Below, in pieces: positions 30,501 to 36,520 of a DNA stretch of 64,000 nucleotides. A model generated the notes under the pieces. That model was not told the DNA's origin and did no database searches. It saw only the letters and a list, made by a program, of their open reading frames with translations. Position 1 is the first letter of the stretch; each line of letters begins with the position of its first letter. Made by a program: the position numbers and the translations under genes. The DNA is taken from the NCBI GenBank assembly GCA_949710005.1, contig OX453280.1, positions 19,964,762 through 20,028,761 of the forward strand, written 5' to 3'. Origin of the DNA: Ricordea florida. Taxonomy: Eukaryota; Cnidaria; Anthozoa; Corallimorpharia; Ricordeidae.

Positions 30501-32450
30501 GTGGATAAAGACGTGCGATTGCTGACGTACTGGAGGCAATTTGTGATTTTGGATAAGCATTTGCTTAAAGTCGCTAAGCTATGCTTGCCGAAAAATGCGA
30601 CCGTCTAAACCAACCAGTAGCGACGTGTCCAAAATTAAAATTATCGATCCAAAGCACACTCTGCTGTAGGTCTAAATTAAGCACTTTGAGCGGATTCTTA
30701 AAATAATTCAGTTTTTATCTTAACTATATCCTGAATAACAAAAGAAAATCTACTCAGGAAATACAAATATCTATCATCATTACAACGCTTAAATTCTCAA
30801 AAATATCCGTAGAGGAAGGAACAGGAAGGCTCAAAAGAAACAGGAAATATAACAAACAGGTATTGGTTCCTATCTTACCCGACAATATTTGCTTCCTTAA
30901 TCACAGTTCATATTGCACCCCAGGACACAAAATCGAAGAAAAAATATTCTAATGTTGCCTTAACAAGTTTCATAAATTTCATAATAAGTTTCATAAAAGA
31001 AAACGAGGAAAAGTATTATTTTTTCAGGCATTGAGAAGAATTTCAAAAGATTATTTGATATATTGATATCGGGTACATTTATTGGGGTGCTTTCTTGGGA
31101 TCATCACCAAACTTGTTAAGAACCTCAAGAATTCGTAAGAAAAAAAAACTTTATCGGAAATCAGAGTTAATATATTAGTAACGAACAGCGTTTAGCGTAT
31201 CATCAAGAGAAATGCAAGAATACGAGGTTTCCCAAGCAGGAGGTCAAACATTTTTGCGCGACAGAAAATGAAAACTTGACATCCCAGCTTTTTTCCCGAA
31301 ATTGATTTTACGATGCCTTTTAATCGTTATTGTATAACATGCATGCGAAGCAGAGTATATCAGTTTCCTTTGCTTCGGAAACCGTAATATAGGCGAAGAA
31401 ATTACGTCTAAGTAAATACATTGGGCTTTCATTTTTAGCCTTAAACCTTAGCAAGGACCTTGTTAACTTGAATATAAACAAAAATGTTTACAGAAAACAT
31501 CGTTAATATTATCTAATTTTTGTTATGTCTACGTCGGAGCTGGCAGTTGGCATGCCAAAACTGCTTTAATTGAATGTAAATATTTATATTAGACTCTGGT
31601 TTGTTAGCTTAAAATTCCGCTGTAAATACTTGAGCACCTCGTGTGGGGGTTGTCGAGATTTGCCCCATATCTATCGCTGAACGTGTCGACATCCTTTCAT
31701 TTCGTTCATTGCCAAAGTATAAGAGAGTATAAACGTGACTCAGCAAACGGTAGTTCTTATGATCTAGTACTAGTGCACTTCGAGAGCTTGATGAGAGATA
31801 AACTAGTTATTGCCAAGACAACAGTCATGTTTATTCACCAACAAAGTAATGTTTCGTTCTTTTTTTTTTTTTTCAACTTTTTCACACCAAATCTAAAGTC
31901 AATTTTAAATGAGGGTAAATATACAGCTTGTTAGAATTCTAGAGGACTGCTCCCTTTTGGTTTTAGCAAGTTCCACCTCTTGAAAACCAGGGAAAAAAAT
32001 AGTTGTTCGAAGAATTCGTGTTTTTTATCAATACGCTGGCATTTGGGAAACAGAGGGGAAAACAAAATCTAATGGACTGAAAACAACTGATATGGCATAG
32101 GTAGTAGTAAAAAGGTCACATAACCCTCTACACAAAGAAAATCAAGAATAGCTGTTTAGAATAGAAACATTTGCGATTTACTGATTGCTAGATGTCGTTG
32201 TTGCAATGGTGCTATTCTATGTAAATGCACTCAAACCTGACTGCGACAACTCGGTCTGAAGAAGAGAACCGCAAGAGACACCCATGGTGTTTTTCTTACC
32301 TCCCCAAATCCATCGTTTCGACCTGTGACTTCGAACGTCTGCTTCAAATGACGTCAACGCGTATTCCTCGTTTACAGAGACAACGAAAACTATGAAATAG
32401 CTTAAAGATACAAAAAGAACGATACAGAAGTTGGCACTGTTAAACTCCAT
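7700..32450 (-). CDS. furin-like cysteine-rich repeat protein, secreted or cell-surface (3' end not found)
   Basis: Seven minus-strand exons join in phase: 32300-32450, 29236-29427, 28687-28875, 15595-15777, 9920-10090, 8566-8697 and 7700-7868, giving about 395 residues. Exon 1 encodes a hydrophobic signal segment (about residues 5-27) and a dibasic site, HRSKR. The next six exons each encode one repeat with the spacing C-x(3-4)-C-x2-C, C-x2-C, C-x3-C(P), as in the furin-like repeats of R-spondins, EGF receptors and PCSK5/6. Internal introns fall after codon position 1, so single repeats could be gained or skipped without a frameshift; only the last exon ends in another phase. The protein probably acts outside the cell or in the secretory route. 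No thrombospondin, kinase or protease domain is seen. The 3' end and any membrane anchor are unresolved. Family membership is well supported; orthology is not claimed. Confidence 0.8.
8566..8697 (-). CDS. furin-repeat gene exon 6 (repeat 5)
   Basis: The acceptor is TTTGTTGCAG and the donor TTTGA/GTAAGTGC. It encodes GCFDEYCLTCKVGWF and CIRRCPDGYYSRG. It begins with two codon-completing bases and ends with one, matching its neighbours. Confidence 0.85.
8937..9035. repeat. long hairpin (arms about 45 bp, loop about 8)
   Basis: GTTATTTACCGG at 8937 pairs with CCGGTAAATAAC ending at 9035. The inner arms CGTATGGGAAAAAACTGTGC and the inverse copy surround the loop sequence TTGTCCCT. A short mismatched stretch lies in the outer third. 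It is a MITE or an inverted repeat that could fold if transcribed. Confidence 0.85.
9405..9645. repeat. A-tract array ending in poly-C, probable half MITE
   Basis: Five or six copies of an A-run followed by ATTC.TGCA or ATCGTGCA lie about 30-50 bp apart. A poly-C run (9600-9611) and the sequence TGGTCCGTCCCTAA follow. The right end resembles the termini of the G-rich MITE at 43590-43969, so this may be half of a related PIF/Harbinger-type element. Confidence 0.55.
9920..10090 (-). CDS. furin-repeat gene exon 5 (repeat 4)
   Basis: The acceptor TTTTGTTTTAG at 10092-10091 is chosen over TTTGCAG, seven bases further in. Only the outer one keeps the phase from exon 4 and the conserved first cysteine (VCRTIRNCERC). 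The donor is GAAG/GTAAGTAC. The exon begins with two codon-completing bases and ends with one. Confidence 0.85.
10832..11222 (-). other. 130-codon open frame with SPxxxK/VESK repeats beside the transposon
   Basis: The minus-strand frame stays open from the transposon boundary to the stop at 10832. It carries about five imperfect 14-15-residue units (for example SPIESKSPLPAK, SPVEAKYLIVES, SPEEVQHSILEW, SPILAKYWTVES). It is rich in Ser, Pro, Lys and Glu and has no known domain. On the far side of the transposon a hydrophobic frame (15324-15446) is in phase with exon 4 of the host gene. The two could be parts of one interrupted alternative terminal exon, or chance open sequence. Confidence 0.3.
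11222..11223. repeat. AT target-site duplication, left copy
   Basis: AT lies directly outside the left terminal inverted repeat and is matched by AT at 15324-15325. Confidence 0.75.
11224..11276 (+). repeat. left terminal inverted repeat of the ISL2EU element
   Basis: Starts ACACCGATTCAGG and ends near GGGCCC; inverse of 15271-15323 with a few substitutions. Confidence 0.9.
11301..11531 (+). CDS. N-terminal SAP-like part of the transposon's nuclease gene
   Basis: An ATG in good context (AACATGG) 78 bp inside the left end opens 76 codons. Residues about 30-60 (ISKWTIPQLKFWLKCRNLN then KKDLVE) have the two-helix pattern of a SAP DNA-binding motif. Many YqaJ proteins of transposons begin with such a motif, so this is probably the N-terminus of the 685-codon frame that overlaps it in another frame. 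I found no GT/AG pair that joins them cleanly: the intron needed would be under about 50 bp or leave a stop. Either there is an unusual intron or a frameshift has damaged the gene. Confidence 0.55.
   Translation: MVDERALKEISLNLTPNDIPCSSVVNVENISKWTIPQLKFWLKCRNLNQQGSKKDLVEKEASVTLNIDSSFQSHRT
11500..13557 (+). CDS. SWIM zinc finger plus YqaJ-type nuclease of ISL2EU
   Basis: The 685-codon open frame has no internal stop. A SWIM finger lies at about residues 185-200 (CPASNSECCCHVM). The YqaJ/lambda-exonuclease-type PD-(D/E)XK domain covers about residues 455-680: WFEQKQNRITAS, then YGIENEPVVASLYEEY (Glu), AASPDRIA (Asp), VEIKC (Glu and Lys) and QSQMQMGM (Gln). All the usual catalytic positions are present. 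Known YqaJ relatives digest double-stranded DNA ends 5' to 3'; its job in transposition is unknown, and end processing or repair of the donor site is only a guess. The true start is uncertain, because the upstream SAP frame at 11301 is out of phase. Confidence 0.85.
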   Translation: MIRVFSHIEPKQWPFFPRVKTFNSNPFYRDKVYDPDPDPDRSYTKAKLDQLKRSNDSVGNTRSQTSLSDSPFDNFPPDESTLFSEDFAALPPFVPMDAFEQVKNSGKSVKKFANADAVINSNDKGLRMMTFVHDLQVYHNVEKSLLYLRACCWASYKKNVKYKVKLVLNQEGTPKIVAAKWDRQCPASNSECCCHVMAVIWKLEDMTRKSELTNSSIDSLPCKSKPRQWGKGHKREVEFHPVMACNIVKPRHASDLPGRKRRGVQSQFYDPRPEKFQKLDVDGMLKLKNDLQSINPKIPFAAMLPEGRSISTVKTIVGTVAYGSIIHKQLQQFTSVTSCSTGSLSSAQRTLTLICNCPPTPTTQEQAQSNDEISDPSSMVQGESHMAVISDLQISPTDGEPVSQDCSQVQERLKSTDNLPLTQVQQQSIQFETFIETLTDGQKEIENATRGQSVNPVWFEQKQNRITASICKDVYSHMNSQRSKIPESLIKKITTKGKPHKNVSYLQAKGLNYKSKGLIYGIENEPVVASLYEEYLLTLPDVKAVTVQEVGLIVDIDNTVLAASPDRIATVHYQNGNTEIRNVEIKCLELKQDVSPEVAIKDHQKETSFPFTEKNSLYEVKEKHKYWFQSQMQMGMTKLPLTDFVIFTSLRFPILVLKVTFSSRWQYEIKPKLLAFHEKYIKDKR
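13558..13762. other. spacer between the convergent transposon genes
   Basis: About 200 bp of AT-rich sequence between the stop of the nuclease gene and the stop of the transposase gene, presumably both 3' untranslated regions. No terminator or hairpin stands out. Confidence 0.5.
13763..15244 (-). CDS. THAP-domain DDE transposase of ISL2EU, intact
   Basis: Uninterrupted 493-codon frame from the ATG at 15244. An N-terminal THAP zinc finger (residues about 14-94) shows the C2CH ligands (CAAALC, then CSEH) and the AVPSIF signature, and should bind the transposon ends. The C-terminal half is a DDE_Tnp_4-type catalytic domain: a helix-turn-helix (FNVSVGTVSDIV), then Asp near 325 (GILDCTE), Asp near 400 (YLADTGF) and Glu near 450 (HVERGIKR). 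All three acidic residues are present. The length fits a full transposase and no frameshift is seen, so it may be functional. It lies convergent to the nuclease gene, starting 79 bp inside the right end. Confidence 0.92.
   Translation of the reverse strand: MTDERDRNKTGHKCCAAALCKNRSDNRKDLIFHAFPRDQSQRKIWMVRMKRSDEKFASNTSLFCCSEHFTLNDYKKSLTGSRHDLVRNAVPSIFPWTVDHDKGSERSERANVRDGKKRRISVAGPLEMKHLPDVVNYTSENNRREKESEGKPQERDLLAKICKLTEKLSLSKFSLERFSSNDDDIFFYTGFQSYEALIAFWNFVKPSAESLLSWNQARFKVNGDLPDTAFPFLQGQKKEKQRKREIQPIDQLWLFLTRVRLGLFERDLAHRFNVSVGTVSDIVITWANYLYILLGSLPVWPSKEKVKQHLPESFKGRYESVRGILDCTELKCELPKDYQKHSEMYSDYKSHDTFKGLVCISPSGWITFVSQLYPGRISDKEIIQRSDFCQLIEQGDQYLADTGFEIHELIALRGGSLYIPPKRFSASDQFTEGQCFETMSIANVRIHVERGIKRIKACNIFNQVLPLSSFGSINQIWTVCALLVNFQNPIISI
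15271..15323 (-). repeat. right terminal inverted repeat of the ISL2EU element
   Basis: Ends CCTGAATCGGTGT and is the inverse of the left end; AT follows at 15324-15325. Confidence 0.9.
15324..15446 (-). CDS. possible alternative terminal exon with a membrane segment, cut by the transposon
   Basis: On the minus strand a good acceptor (TTCTCTCTGGATGTCTTCAG) precedes a frame that completes the split codon left by exon 4 of the furin-repeat gene. The frame encodes a Ser/Thr-rich linker with two cysteines and then a hydrophobic run, FGAVVAIFAIGL, that could be a membrane anchor. The ISL2EU element begins immediately after it. As it stands, translation would continue 27 residues into the element and stop. 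The main splice path seems to skip this to exon 5 (9920-10090), so this may be an alternative 3' end or chance. Confidence 0.35.
15595..15777 (-). CDS. furin-repeat gene exon 4 (repeat 3)
   Basis: The acceptor is TTCTCGTCCTGTAG and the donor GCAG/GTGAGTAT. It encodes CQTIVPHCAQC, then CQKCESDF and CVQDCPAGF. It has two codon-completing bases at its start and one base left at its end, so it is compatible with both exon 5 and the candidate membrane exon. Confidence 0.88.
15919..18233 (+). repeat. unclassified 2.3-kb interspersed repeat, copy 1
   Basis: It starts TAGAAATACGACTCCCGC and ends at GCGAACAGACAC near 18230. Copy 2 (19843-22278) is its inverse. Shared landmarks are a TTATTATTATT-rich stretch near 16070, GTGTATGTCCTAATCTGGG near 16185, AACTTGTCTGTCCTAACGA near 17213 and GACGAGTGAAATCGG near 18101. 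The minus strand of the last 800 bp contains degenerate frames shared by all copies (HIQERVARDRRRVSSNAAK; KRVGTTSSIQTESEDE). No reverse transcriptase, transposase or terminal inverted repeat was found, so the class is unknown. Confidence 0.75.
17680..17687. other. empty site for the MITE insertion in copy 2
   Basis: CTGATTCT here is the reverse complement of AGAATCAG, the 8 bp that is duplicated around the MITE at 20372-20505 in the inverted copy. This copy shows the uninterrupted ancestral sequence. Confidence 0.85.
18234..18910. mobile_element. MITE (about 680 bp) with long subterminal hairpin, copy A
   Basis: The inverted sequence GTCGTATATGAGCTAATAGCCAAC and its mirror occupy 18250-18330. 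The right part contains GGTTCCC..TCAGAGCGCGCGTTTGC and ends near AAGGGTTGCAG. An inverted copy with high similarity lies at 25739-26392. No coding capacity. Confidence 0.75.
18930..19110. mobile_element. hairpin MITE fragment, copy A
   Basis: The left end GATATTACATGGCCGCGCGG is followed by GAAATATTTCACGAGTGAGC and its inverse. It matches 26722-26840 in inverted orientation, and its left end also resembles 57205-57245. The right part ends at GATACTGATGAAAT. Confidence 0.7.
19118..19640 (+). repeat. fragment of the 2.3-kb repeat family
   Basis: Begins TAGAAATACGACTCCCGC like copy 1, then shows the same ATTATTATT stretch, GGGGGTGCATGTC and GAAAGCATAGGGTATTTAGG. The remainder of the family consensus is missing. 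Confidence 0.7.
19680..19850. repeat. GC-rich repeat fragment plus (TA)n tract
   Basis: CGAAGCGAGGCCGAAGGCCG, GTTACTAATCGTGTCGGTTCC and CCACGTGGCTCGCAAGCCCG recur in inverted orientation at 28225-28325. Part of this sequence also recurs at 26383-26420. A TATATA-rich tract follows. Confidence 0.7.
19843..22278 (-). repeat. unclassified 2.3-kb interspersed repeat, copy 2 (inverted)
   Basis: Inverse of copy 1 over essentially its whole length: it starts AAAGGTGTCCGTTCGCAGGCC and ends GGGAGTCGTATTTCTAGTA. It carries the 134-bp hAT-type MITE at 20372-20505, which copy 1 lacks. With copy 1 it forms an inverted pair separated by 1.6 kb. Confidence 0.75.
20372..20505. mobile_element. hAT-type MITE, copy 2 (134 bp)
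   Basis: The terminal inverted repeats are near-perfect over about 34 bp, starting GGCTCCTACTCCGTGTACCG. Both sides are flanked by AGAATCAG (20364-20371 and 20506-20513), a perfect 8-bp target duplication. The paralogous sequence at 17680-17687 has a single copy and no insert. Confidence 0.95.
22281..23716 (+). repeat. 2.3-kb repeat family, copy 3 (5'-truncated)
   Basis: Same orientation as copy 1. It begins in the middle of the consensus (TTAGTTTCTTC..AAAGAGTTTTTCC) and ends GCGAACGGACACC before a TATATA tract. The minus-strand frames (HLSWKYIQARRSPRYTRKSS and ERAARDRSRVNSNTAK) parallel those of the other copies. Confidence 0.7.
23717..24299. other. no gene recognised
   Basis: A TATATA tract, then unique-looking sequence with short open frames and no recognised domain. 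Confidence 0.4.
24300..24510. mobile_element. palindromic MITE
   Basis: ACTAATTTTGATTTTGAGACG and GTCAATACCGCAT on the left mirror ATGCGGTATTGACGC and ACCAAAATTAGTTTA on the right. A central inverted pair (GAAAATATATTCTTCG and CGGAATATATTTTCTTC) is also present. Confidence 0.75.
24750..25030 (+). repeat. 51-bp tandem array, about six copies
   Basis: Units start GAGTTGTGTAGCTC or GAGCTGTGTAGCTC at 24750, 24801, 24857, 24908, 24959 and 25010. The spacing is 51 bp except for one 56-bp unit. Each carries TAGCTC(A/G)G.CGG and GATTTGTGGCCG. 51 is divisible by three, and a frame beginning MICGRKTNFTSCVAR stays open through the later copies. TAGCTCAGGCGG matches a tRNA A-box, so a tRNA-like origin is possible. 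Confidence 0.85.
25027..25373 (+). repeat. tandem duplication, about 177 bp and 170 bp
   Basis: CGATTTGTGTTCGAGAAATA starts at 25027 and again at 25204. Both units end ACTGCTGCAAATTGTA and share AAGGGCCGATTCAGCC and TCTCTCAGGGAAATCAGCG. The two copies differ by a few substitutions and short indels. The duplication directly continues the 51-bp array. Confidence 0.9.
25374..25694. other. no feature recognised
   Basis: AT-rich sequence between the tandem array and a TA microsatellite. Confidence 0.4.
25695..25741. repeat. (TA)n microsatellite
   Basis: More than twenty uninterrupted TA units. Confidence 0.95.
25739..26392. mobile_element. MITE of the 18234-18910 family, copy B (inverted)
   Basis: Starts CTGCAACCCTTGTATATGAGC and ends in AGCCAACTCGGCGCTACGCG; the inverse of copy A throughout. 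Confidence 0.8.
26420..26840. mobile_element. hairpin MITE, copy B (longer copy)
   Basis: The inverse of 18930-19110 occupies its right part (CACTCGTTCGCTGCGCTCAC, then CGCGCGGCCATGTAATATC). The left part, to about 26700, is extra sequence missing from copy A. Confidence 0.65.
26856..27555. mobile_element. PIF/Harbinger-type MITE, 700 bp, TTA duplication
   Basis: Terminal inverted repeats of about 45 bp begin GGCCTGGTTCAGACGCCGCTC and end CTGAACCGGGCC. TTA at 26853-26855 is repeated at 27556-27558. The three-base TTA duplication is typical of PIF/Harbinger. An open frame of 83 codons lies inside at 27048-27299. Confidence 0.9.
27048..27299 (+). CDS. 83-codon frame inside the Harbinger-type MITE
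   Basis: The ATG has a favourable context (AAAGATGG). The product starts MVAVKERIALIRAIS and has an arginine cluster (LRRRRIALLFSLAG) like the region before the catalytic domain in some Harbinger transposases. There is no catalytic DDE. It may be the remaining 5' end of a deleted transposase, or chance. Confidence 0.3.
   Translation: MVAVKERIALIRAISRGPRGNERRRMFSESAQMPIALRRRRIALLFSLAGILLLSRKQNLVHLLHCLQLHPSFAAIFRSYEHA
27559..28330. other. mixed: open frame about 27570-27795, (GTC)n run, GC-rich repeat fragment
   Basis: A plus-strand frame without an ATG stays open for about 75 codons to the stop near 27795 (KYAWCTQLLKEDSIAEINRH). I do not recognise it. A GTC trinucleotide run lies at about 28045-28070, and 28225-28325 is the inverse of the repeat fragment at 19680-19800. 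Confidence 0.4.
28334..28640 (+). repeat. fragment of the 2.3-kb repeat family
   Basis: Contains GTGTATGTCCTAATCTGG, TACAGTTAGTGTGGAAAATC and GCATTTAGGAAACTTGAA, in the order of copy 1. Confidence 0.7.
28687..28875 (-). CDS. furin-repeat gene exon 3 (repeat 2)
   Basis: The acceptor is TCTTCTGTTTTAAG and the donor CAAA/GTGAGTAA. It encodes GCKVRNCDDCHPHNPFSC, then CIRDCPLDYTP. It completes a codon with two bases and ends with one. Confidence 0.88.
28876..29235. other. intron 2 of the furin-repeat gene
   Basis: A 360-bp intron, a quarter of it made up of the MITE at 29131-29220. Confidence 0.8.
29131..29220. mobile_element. 90-bp palindromic MITE beside a splice donor
   Basis: The perfect ends CAACCTCGTTCCCAGGGC and GCCCTGGGAACGAGGTTG are flanked on both sides by CTGTTCTGC (29122-29130 and 29221-29229), a nine-base target duplication. 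The element begins 15 bases inside intron 2, counted from the exon 2 donor. Confidence 0.95.
29236..29427 (-). CDS. furin-repeat gene exon 2 (repeat 1)
   Basis: The acceptor is AATTACCTCCTAG and the donor CTTG/GTAAGTGC. It encodes CGLIPSCDVCSDGLICNQC, then CARNCPEGYNVTS. It starts by completing the Gly codon begun in exon 1 and ends with one base. Confidence 0.88.
29428..32299. other. intron 1 of the furin-repeat gene, no other feature recognised
   Basis: A 2.9-kb AT-rich intron with poly-C near 29580. The short open frames here show no domain, and no repeat family was recognised. Confidence 0.5.
32300..32450 (-). CDS. furin-repeat gene exon 1: signal peptide and dibasic site
   Basis: The ATG at 32450 opens MEFNSANFCIVLFVSLSYF, a short polar start followed by a hydrophobic core, which is typical of a signal peptide. 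RSHRSKRW follows about 15 residues after the core and fits a furin-type cleavage site before the first repeat. The donor is GGAG/GTAAGAAA; the one-base remainder fits exon 2. Confidence 0.82.
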
Positions 32451-32991
32451 TATGAATCTTTCGTGCGTTCTCTCGCCAGCGCTGGTTTTACAACCCTTGA
32501 CCTTCTCGGCCGCAGGAAGCTCTGCGCGGATTCCAAAAGTACTCCGTTATAAATAATCACGTACCGTTGCAAGAATTGTAACTCCCTCCTGGTCTTCCGT
32601 AGAAGGAAAATATTTCTCGAAAGGTCGTATTCTCGCCAATCGGGTAACCGCTTTTGACACATTCGTTGATTGACTGCGATCAATTGTTTCGCAAGGTTTG
32701 TTCTCGAACGTTTATAAAATCAGTTACTGATGGGAGATCTACATAATCTGACGTTGAAGCAATTATAGTGAGGTTGGTATGATAGCTCTACAAACAAATG
32801 GAGAGCGTTTGAAAATTTAAAGAATTTACATCTTTCATGGTGCAGATGTAAATGAGCTTGCTTTACTAGCTAATACAGCAAATACTTTAACCGAAAAAAA
32901 ATCTGACTCAGGTTTGGCATAAATCAGTGTCGACAGTTTTACTTTCCATCCTTTGCCGCTAAACATGCTTTTGCCAGATATTCGTGTTACA
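32451..32991. other. upstream region of the furin-repeat gene
   Basis: Presumed 5' untranslated and promoter region. I saw no convincing TATA box or other site. Confidence 0.35.
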
Positions 32992-33525
32992 GTTCCCAAT
33001 TGTGTCAATAACAAAATGCTCGAATATGATTGGTTGTTAACGGTCCTTATTTATGGCTTAATTGGCTGTTTCAGGCCCAAACTGTCCGATTTGACCGGTT
33101 TGTAATCGAACAGGCCAAATTGGACAGTTAAGCAGCCAATGAAAATTAAGGACTTCGTGCCATTAGCCAATAAACTTTAACTGCCTAGGCCACCCAAGCC
33201 AATCAAAATGAAGGAAAATTTCTTAAGTGAGCAGGTTGACAGGTGCAGATTGAAAATAAACATGGACGAAATTAACTGTCTAATCACTTTTACTCAAATA
33301 CGTTTTCCTTAGATTTTGACAGCCTTTTTTCAATCATTGACTTAGAAAGCCTTGAAATGAAAGAAAACCATACAGTTGGTGAAGTTGAAAATACAACAAA
33401 TCAAACGAGCGAGCGAGTTGTCTGATCATGTATTGACAAGAAGCGTATGTGCCCTTATATTAAACCATTATTAATTCCCGAGTTTCCCGCATTTTGTTAT
33501 TGACACCATTAATTGGTAATCGGAC
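32992..33525. mobile_element. MITE, about 530 bp, with a nested inverted repeat
   Basis: The left end CCAATTGTGTCAATAACAAAATGC is mirrored by GCATTTTGTTATTGACACCATTAATTGG at the right. Inside, GGCCCAAACTGTCC (33074) mirrors GGACAGTTAAGCAGCC near 33122. Confidence 0.65.
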
Positions 33526-36128
33526 CTTGTGTCGTACAGTTCATGGATAATCGTGCTCGTAATTTCAACTCTGCCTCGCGCTACGTGCTCGGCCGATTTG
33601 AAATCCCTCGCACGATTACTCCCTGAAGTGCACTCCACTCAGTCATATTACCATTACAAACAAATGATTACGAAGATTCAGCCAAATTAAAACTCTCAGA
33701 CTTTGATGTTTCATGCCAATAAAAGTCCAATTACATATACCTGGTAGCAGAAGGAAAATGTTTAAGATTCGATCGTCGCAGAAATGTACGCAGCTTTAGC
33801 AGTTGCGAAGATAAGACCTAAGTCCATTCAGAAGTGAACGGAATACTTGTTCAACGTTTAACAAAACTGAGCTATCCAACAAACTGGGAGGTGGTTATTT
33901 GTGAGTTCGTAATATACCCGTAGAGAATGAAGATATGAATGTGAATATATGAAAGTTTCATATAAGTGAACTGCGGAAGACCGTCGCAGTTATGTACAAA
34001 ACTTAAAAGGAAAATAACAAATGCAGAAAACCTCAAAAATGAATTTGGTAAAACAATTGACCAGGCTTCGTTCACGGATATAATTTAGGAACTATGCGAA
34101 CTCAACAGTTAATATCCAATGGCAAGACCAGTTTCTCAGCATTAATGATGATATTGCGTGGTCGTTTCAAATGTGTCGGTTTTGCTCTTTACCGGTGGGG
34201 TCAGGGAATCTGGAGCATCAGAAAAAAAAAGTACACATTTGCATTTGCAGTTCTCCGAATGTTTTCATCCACGGTTTTCGGTTCCATATTGCTCCTTCCT
34301 AATCTGTTTTGAAGCAGCTTTTGATTGACCACCTTCTTGTCTGGTTACATTGTTTTGCCTTTCCCGTAGAGTGCGACCAACCAGTCTAAAGTTTAAAAAA
34401 ATCCCTCTGAAAGCCAATATATATATATTAGCATTGACCTTATTTGCAAATATTTTAAAGGAATAAAATACTAGAAAGACTTAGCACAATTTACAAAATA
34501 CTCTTCAGGGCAGCGTACGTGAACCGCTTGCGTCCCAGTTGACAATAGCCGGACCTCAAGCCTGAAAACTAGTTTTCGTAAGACCGCATTCGGAGCGAGA
34601 GGATTGCGGGAAATTAACTCAACTTAGCCGAGTAGAAAACCAGAATCAAATACAGAAACGGCGGTTTGTTTCCCAGTCTGTTATCAAGAAAGGATTTGTG
34701 GGACTCGTGTTATCTGCCCGTGAAGCACTGTGGTATCACAGGTTTCAAACATCTCTTCTCTTTTTATATGGTCTAGTAAACCGTTAATTTCTCAGTTTCC
34801 TTTAGGCCGATTTGCCATTTTAATTTGCTGTGTGCTTCGTCGTTGGCAATGGGTCTGATTCATTCTCTATCTTAAGTCAAAATGTGGTTTCACCCTTCCA
34901 TTTTAAACAAACATGTGGATATTTTCCTCTCGGTACTCGCGAGTCGAATTTATCAAACTTGGCTGTACACGAGAGGAAACGGTTGAGCTAACGCCTCGCG
35001 AGGCATTTTGCTCAGCTTGGTGTGTGCGGCAAGCTTTACGTGTTTACATTTCAGTGGCCAATGTTAACTTTTATCAGTGTAAACCCTTCTGTCGCAAATT
35101 GCGGAGGAACCGCTGAAGGCAGAAGGCATGGAAGCTGGCTAGATAGAGATCTAAAATCTTGGCGTGAACTGGTTGAACGTTCTGTTGGAATGTCGTTTTA
35201 TCGCTGATTGATCGTAAGTGAATCATTCTCAACAAGTGAACCATGTGAGTTTGCTTTACGCGGCGTAATTAAAGCGCAAGCCTATACCTTGCACGAAAAT
35301 TGTGAAAATTTCTCAGTGTACGTGTAGCACGTATTATTCTGAGAAGGGAGGTACTGAAAATCCCCGGACATTGCCAAAGTGTTCGTCTTAAGAGGAACCC
35401 CATGCAAAGTTGAAACTGAGGGGGGCCTAGTGGAAACTTTTGACAAGACTCAAAAATCAATATCTCATATATTTTTTATATCCCATATCTCAGTTAACTG
35501 ACAAAACCAGATCGACAAGTTCGCATGCGTTTGTTTAAGTAAGTCGAGGGGTTATGGCCCGAGGATCCTGAAGAAACAGATAGCTGCTTGGTATGTTGCA
35601 CGCAACGATGTCAACGTCTAGATGAACTGAGCTGTGCGAAAGCGGCAAGAGGTGGAAGGGGTAAATTGCTACGAAAACAGTGATGCTACGAAAGCAAATT
35701 TATTTTTTAGGGACTACTAAGTCAAGGAATCCAGGCTGAGTATCTAGATCTAGACGTCTAATAGAGTTTTAGTAGTAAAAATCAATGGTTCTAATACCTG
35801 TTTTGCCCAGTTCTGTACTGAGGAAGGCACTACCAAGCAAAGAGATTTTCTAGATAAGCATATCATCGAACATGAATTTCAATCTTGCGATCGTGCAAGC
35901 AAGCGAGCACTTGGCTACATTTTGCGAGTTAGTCGGCGATTAAACTGTGGTAAGATTCCTCTAGAAAGGTTAACTGTGCTTTACAAGGGTAGCCCTTACG
36001 ACACCATTTTAATGTAAGCCACGTAGTTTTAACCCGTCCACAGGACAAAAAAACTTTCATGACTAGGATTTTTATTATAACAAAGTATCAGCCCCCTTGA
36101 GCGCGCTTTAAGCTTATCAAATCTCATA
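33526..36128. other. intergenic, no gene recognised
   Basis: AT-rich sequence with a short inverted repeat around GATAATCGTGCTCG at 33545-33620 and a TATATATA run near 34420. No conserved frame is visible on either strand. Confidence 0.45.
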
Positions 36129-36520
36129 GAGTACTAAAGTGTTACGTCACAAATATCTCAATTTTTGAAATTATAGGATTTATTAAGATGTTTGCAAAAA
36201 GCATGATGAAAAATGCCTACAGGCCAAAAATCAGCCTCTCATGTCAATTTTGAAGTGAGATATTGCAACGTTTACGCTACAATGATTCCATACAAATCCT
36301 TCTAATTTTGTCTCTGTTCTAAACGTTTGGAACCGAGACAAAATTAGAAGGATTTGTATGGAATCACTGCAGCGTAAAAGCTGCAATATCTCACTCCGAA
36401 ATTGACATGAGAGGCTGCTTTTTGGCCTGTTGGCATTTTTCATCATGCTCCTTTGAAATGTCTCAATAAATCCCATAACTTTAGAAAATTAGTTTTTGTG
36501 ATGTCATCACTTTAGTACTC
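36129..36520. mobile_element. fully palindromic (foldback) MITE with TA duplication
   Basis: Almost the whole element is one inverted repeat: the ends GAGTACTAAAGTG and CACTTTAGTACTC, the inner arms CATGTCAATTTTG and CAAATCCTTCTAATTTTGTCTC and their inverses, and a spacer of about 20 bases near 36320. TA flanks both ends (36127-36128, 36521-36522), suggesting Tc1/mariner mobilisation. Confidence 0.9.

Noticed and set aside
31641..31934. 97-codon plus-strand frame in intron 1 of the furin-repeat gene
   Set aside because: It runs through a poly-T tract and shows no domain or splice support.
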